From: Bidens hawaiensis
Taxonomy: Eukaryota > Streptophyta > Magnoliopsida > Asterales > Asteraceae
Length of the DNA: 64,000 nucleotides
Reading direction: 5' to 3'
Assembly: GCA_021521415.1 (NCBI GenBank)
Contig: JAIQDT010009017.1
Location: 18,931 to 82,930, forward strand
The notes under the pieces were generated by a model. The model ran no database searches and was not told the DNA's origin. It was given only the letters and a program-made list of their open reading frames with translations. Made by a program: the position numbers and the translations under genes. Positions 59,739 to 64,000 of this stretch are shown in pieces; position 1 is the stretch's first letter, and every line of letters starts with the position of its first letter.

Positions 59739-60930
59739 CTAGCCCGACCCAATGACGAAAGCCCTACCTTTACCACTGCTCCCGCCACTGTTATTGCCTT
59801 CATTGTTCTCATTCTGCTTCTGTTTAGGACAATCATTCCTGAAATGACCCTCTTGACCACACTCAAAGCACCCTTTAGTCGCCGTAGGCTGTTTAGGAGC
59901 ACCCTTGGCCGCTAGGTCTCCCCTACAGTCCTTGGCCTGATGATCCATTTTACCGCATCGCATGCACTTGATACGGTCGCATGAGCCAGCATGGTGATAG
60001 TTGCACTTGTTGCATTTCGGGTACTTTCCAGCATAGCCACTCGAACCCTGCCCGCCACCGTTGTTGTTATTGTTGGAACCCTAATTATTGAAGTTCCAAG
60101 CGATTTCAGGTTTACAGTAGTGTTGTTGCTGTGGGGGGTTCGATGATGAGGAACTGGTGTTGTCAAATTTCCTCTTTCCATTACCCGAGTTGTTGTTGTT
60201 GTTGTTGTTGTCAGTGCTTGAGTTGTCACGGGTTTTAAAGGTGGATCCTCTAGGTGGTAACGCACCTTGTGCCACTGCTTGGTCCATCAGTTTGTGGGCT
60301 ATTCGGATCGCTTGCTGAATCGTAGCCGGTTTGGAAGACGTCACCATAACCTGAATCTGGGGTACCAAACCATCGATATACATCTCGATTCTCTTACTTG
60401 GCGGATCAACCATCCGCGGGCACATCACTGCTAACTCATGGGAACGGCTGGTGTAGGCTTCAATCTCAGAACCTACCATCTTTAACGCCCAAGATTCCGA
60501 TTATGGCTTCGAGATTTCCTCTCTAGGGCAATACTCCTCGCATCATATTCTTGAACTCTTCCCAGTTCATAGCGTTTGCTAAATCCAATCCAAGAATTTG
60601 CACATTGGAGTTCCACCAAGTGAGAGCAGAATCTTCCAGTGTTCCAGCAGCAAATTTGACCCTGCTGGCGGGTGGACAGTTACACATCTCGAAAGCTGAC
60701 TCTGCATTCTCAGCCCAACGCAGGAAACCTATGGCTCCCTCAGTGCCCTTAAACGAATTAGGCTTGCAATCCAGGTAGTTCTTGAAAGTACAGGCTCCGG
60801 CTGGACCTCCGGCTTGATTCTGAACATGTGTGGCTAGAGCTGCCGCCGCATGGTCATTCAATAGGGTTTGAAGTTCTGCTGCGGTTAGGTTGATGTTACC
60901 GCGACCATGCCCAGCATTTCTTCCAGCCAT
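59739..60930 (-). pseudogene. Element D gag, broken into three frames
   Basis: Minus strand. Starts MAGRNAGHGRGNINLTAAEL (ATG 60930), then FKGTEGAIGFLRWAENAESA and ALTWWNSNVQ (retrotransposon gag domain). Stops at 60523 and 60500 are followed by KMVGSEIEAYTSRSHELAV and RMVDPPSKRIEMYIDGL, an Asn run (about 60190-60210) and two zinc knuckles, CGKMDHQAKDC and CFECGQEGHFRNDC (59840-59960). Gag packages RNA. The order and wording match Tekay-type elements. Confidence 0.88.
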
Positions 60931-61162
60931 CTCCTAGAATCACAGCATAAAATGTTAGACATGAATTCTCGGTTTCATATGCATCACACCATACATGTAA
61001 TAAAAGGTAGGTAAGAAAGAAAAAAAAAACAATCATCACATCACAACCATATAATAATCTAAATAATAATTCATGATTAAAACCATTGTATTCGCTACAA
61101 AGTATTTAGAACCAATCCTTAAAATCATAGAAAATAATAGTTTGGATGGAGACAAGGTGTTA

Positions 61163-61876
61163 TCATTCTTGGTTGTCATCGTCTGAGGACAACTCTGAGT
61201 GTGCCTCCGGCTCAGCTGGCTCTTCGTCCGGTTCCTCTTCGGGTTCCTCCTCGGGGTCTTCCTCGGGTTCTTCCTCAGGTTCTTCCTCGGGTTCTGCTTC
61301 ATTCTGGGAAATTTGCGTCTGTAAGATATCACAACGCTCTAGAGCTATCTCTGTCCGGGATCTCGCCACAAGGAGTTGTTCTTGCAAATCTATCATCTCT
61401 GCTTGCATTCTTCTCATTATCTTCATTTGTTGATCATTAGCATCCTGCACTTCCTTCATAGCCGCTGTCAAGCGGGAAATTTCCTCCCTAGCCTCGGTTC
61501 CATCTCTTATCAATCCGGGAACGTTCGCTCTCGCCGAGCGCATAAAACCCGCATCACGCTCTAAACAGGAAACAACAGCTGCGAGAACACGCTCTATTGG
61601 TCCGGTTATGGGTGGTAGGGTGTTGAGGTATGCAGGACAGCTTGGGTGAGGTAGTGGGGGAACTTGCTCGCGGTAAATCATACGCCTGATCAGACTCGGG
61701 TACAATCCCAGCTAACGTCGTCATCGTACATGCCTCCAGATAGGCGATACCTCTTAGGTGCAGGGGCTTCTAGTTCCGGGGCTACTCGGTGGTAGCGACG
61801 AGGTAGGTAGCTGCGGTTCCTTTCCATGGGCATGAGTCACCTGGTCGGATGATGATGATGATGGTGGCGTCGACAT
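61163..61876 (-). pseudogene. ORF upstream of Tekay-like gag: coiled coil with acidic EP-rich tail
   Basis: Minus strand, between PBS and gag. A start MSTPPSSSSSDQVTHAHG (ATG 61876-61874) is plausible but breaks by frame shifts near 61755 and 61690. The longest open piece (61705-61163, 180 codons) has IERVLAAVVSCLERDAGF, a coiled coil (EEISRLTAAMKEVQD onward) and a tail of repeated EPEEEPEEE units. No known domain is recognised. Its place suggests an accessory leader ORF of this element family. Confidence 0.6.
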
Positions 61877-62040
61877 CCCTACAGGTAAGTCGTGTATGCA
61901 CGCGTATGAGTGAATGAGGTAAAGAGATAAAGATAAAGAATGACTAAATAAAATATATGCAGTGCGTAGAAATTATAACTAATGGGTTGTTGCGGTAATA
62001 GTCTAGTATGCATGCAAATTCTAGTTCGCTATAACCAATG

Positions 62041-62053
62041 GCTCTGATACCAA
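62041..62053 (-). other. Element D primer binding site
   Basis: Minus strand TGGTATCAGAGCC, three bases inside the LTR, identical to the LARD-1 site. Confidence 0.9.
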
Positions 62054-62056
62054 TCT

Positions 62057-64000
62057 GTCACACCCTCAAAATCCACTAACGAAGTTTTACCGTCAGAGGG
62101 TGTGAACTAACAGGATCAGAATCATTAGTTATATGCAAACCCCATAAATAATGTTTTCAAACCACGAAACATTAAGTTTAAATAAGTGCGGAAGCGTAAA
62201 TTCATAAACCAAGTGTTGCGTCACGCAGGACGACTTAAAACCCAATTAATAACAGTTTAAAAACAAGTTTGCAAAAACGATATTATTCAATGAAATGCAT
62301 GTTCCTATACCGCGCGCCCGCCTCGGCTACCTGAGAATAACATACTAAAAGTGTCAACACAGGGTTAGTGAGTTCACATATAAATAAAGAAAATGTTTTC
62401 GTTTAAGTGTTTGCGTTTGCGTTACCAGATAATGTTATGTCAATTATATATCGATAGGTAGCTAGCCTGTATAACAAGTATTACTAAGTGTTCGACACCG
62501 AAGCTGACTGTTTATCAATTGCCTTGCCACCATGTCTACCACGACCATGGAAAATGTGTTAGCCAAGATTACACCCACTCGACCTGCCGTCGAGTTTAGA
62601 GTTGGATGGGGTTTGTCAAACCCAGTAGTACAACTCAACAGTGACTCGCTATTATACAAATACTAAACGGTTCGATGTTATGAAGGACTTTAGTTGGTTC
62701 GTTTGCCACTTAGCCTTACAAGTGATATATAACTAATAACAAAATCTAAAGCGTTTTGGAGTATGTTATCTCCCCCAAGTAAAAAGCGTTTAAAAGAGTA
62801 AAAAGGGGAACGTGAAACTCACTGTTTGCGAAGAATTCTAAAACAAATCCGAGAGATGCGCGTCACAGAAAATCCTCACTAGTGCTCTAAAACATAAATG
62901 ATATTTTCTAAGTATTTAAACTATTATTGAGTCTCTAGACTCGGCACATAATACCTATGCATGAGATACATTTCGTGTTTCGTTTGTGAATTATGTGTGA
63001 CTCGACAAACACATTGGTGACACGTTACATGTGCAAACAACTACTTAAGTATCAAGTACTAACATTGTAAATTACTAGCAATCATTCCCCACAAGGTCAA
63101 TTTAGTCAAAAACATAGCAATTATCTAACAACAAGCACGTTTCATGTATTTTCACATAGTTCAGCAGCTAGTTTTATCAAGACAGATTTCCTGAAAGATT
63201 ACTCTATCCGACAGATCGTAACATATCAATTAATTCACCAAAAATCGTCACAAAAGAACACATGAGTTAGGTTTCCAGAACTATTTTTATTATATTTTTA
63301 TTCCACATAGTTTTCTCACAAAGATCAGAACATTACAGTAAACTCACAACAGTCAAAATCATGCTTAACAGAATGATATTTGTTATCCCCGTTAAATGGT
63401 AAATTAAATTAAAGCAAGACCAATTGGGTTAGATTCTTAACTTAATATGTTAACTTCCAGAAGTGGAACTAACCCATTTGGTCTTGTAGTTTATGCGATA
63501 TGATAATTACAAAACAGCCTAACAGCAGACCTCACAATTCAGACCTGCACTTCAGTTTTGTAAAATATTAAAAGTTAACTTTTACACGTCTAAAAATTAC
63601 AAATTTGGACTCTTTAGAAACTAAACTTAAACTAGTATATTATAGCATCAGAAATCGCAGCAAAAAATGTAATTAACATTGAGTTACAGTCATTCAAACA
63701 TGAATTAAATAATCTATCCAGCATCAGTTTTGACCTTTGATCACATTTAAATTGTTTGAGTAACCAAAACACCTCCAAATCAGGCGTGGTTGGGTTTTCT
63801 GAAAACTAGACTCAGAGTAATACCTTTTAGACTCATAAATAGTCCAGTTTGGTTTCATATTTTACAAGTTACGCCTCGTTCAAGTTTAACTATCTCTGCT
63901 GTCAAATCAGCAAGCACACAAATTCATCTAACATGCATCCTAAGCATACAACACATCCCCAAACATGCAATAAACATTGTGATCAATAAAAATAAGTAGT
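62057..64000 (-). repeat. Element D right (5') LTR, incomplete at window end
   Basis: TGTCACACCCTCAAAATCC... at 62057. At least 1944 bp. Contains TAAAAAGGGGAACGTGAAACTCAC near 62799, a stretch like those in the LARD LTRs. The end lies beyond the window; no gene in this stretch. Confidence 0.88.

Larger units (their letters stand above)
46747..64000 (-). mobile_element. Element D: Tekay-like Ty3/gypsy chromovirus, right LTR runs off the window
   Basis: Minus-oriented. 3' LTR 46747-47372 (truncated), pol 57128-59720, gag 59739-60930, upstream ORF 61163-61876, PBS 62041-62053, 5' LTR from 62057. It inserted in the RNase H part of element C; ctgat at 46742-46746 is the left duplication, and the right one lies beyond 64000. 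Copia-2 interrupts integrase at 57128, and a deletion removed everything between the copia-2 env-like ORF and the middle of the D 3' LTR. Confidence 0.85.

Overview
This is a gene-poor, repeat-rich stretch of a plant nuclear genome. It has AT-rich non-coding DNA, intron-bearing and spliceable sequence, plant-specific gene families (DYW-class PPR, DUF295/KIB1-4 propeller) and long nested LTR retrotransposons. The retroelement types (SIRE/Maximus-like Ty1/copia with a long gag and an extra ORF after pol, Tekay-like and Tat/Athila-like Ty3/gypsy) and their protein wording resemble what I recall from daisy-family (Asteraceae) genomes. That assignment is an inference. No bacterial genes, rRNA genes or CRISPR arrays are visible.

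1-20.4 kb is one nested stack, mostly on the minus strand. A Tat/Athila-like gypsy (gag 16636-18202, PBS 18501-18519, 5' LTR from 18526) was invaded by a SIRE-like copia (copia-1; LTR end 16630, 5-bp duplication gcttc). Copia-1 was itself invaded twice. A non-autonomous LTR element (LARD-1, 690-5975, TSD tgtcg) sits in its integrase. A three-LTR array (10713-16452, TSD acacc) sits in its own 5' LTR.

20.4-33 kb holds a decayed plus-strand copia (PPT 21986-21996, LTR from 21997) and a second non-autonomous element (LARD-2, 23603 to about 32890). One LTR of LARD-2 carries a 1179-bp solo LTR (TSD actac) and the other a 727-bp MULE (9-bp TSD).

33-41 kb is the only stretch with host-gene traces. 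There is a broken DYW-type PPR gene (34.4-35.4 kb, plus strand), small foldback elements, and a long open DUF295 beta-propeller ORF without its F-box end (38983-39909, minus strand).

41.1-64 kb is a second nest. A Tat-like gypsy (3' LTR 41085-41604, pol 44850-46741) carries an antisense, intron-containing ORF (41835-43391). It was invaded by a Tekay-like chromovirus (46747 to beyond 64000, TSD ctgat). The chromovirus was invaded by a SIRE-like copia (copia-2, 5' LTR 56660-57127, flank catgt) with near-intact gag, pol and an env-like ORF. A deletion then fused that ORF to the Tekay LTR at 47372/47373.

The most unusual signals are: short iterated motifs in the 5' leaders of both copia elements, different in sequence but equal in position; palindromic versions of the copia-2 motif in its LTR; the antisense spliced ORF; the triple-LTR array; and tRNA-like segments inside the LTRs of the non-autonomous elements. 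Nothing here is a demonstrated new system.
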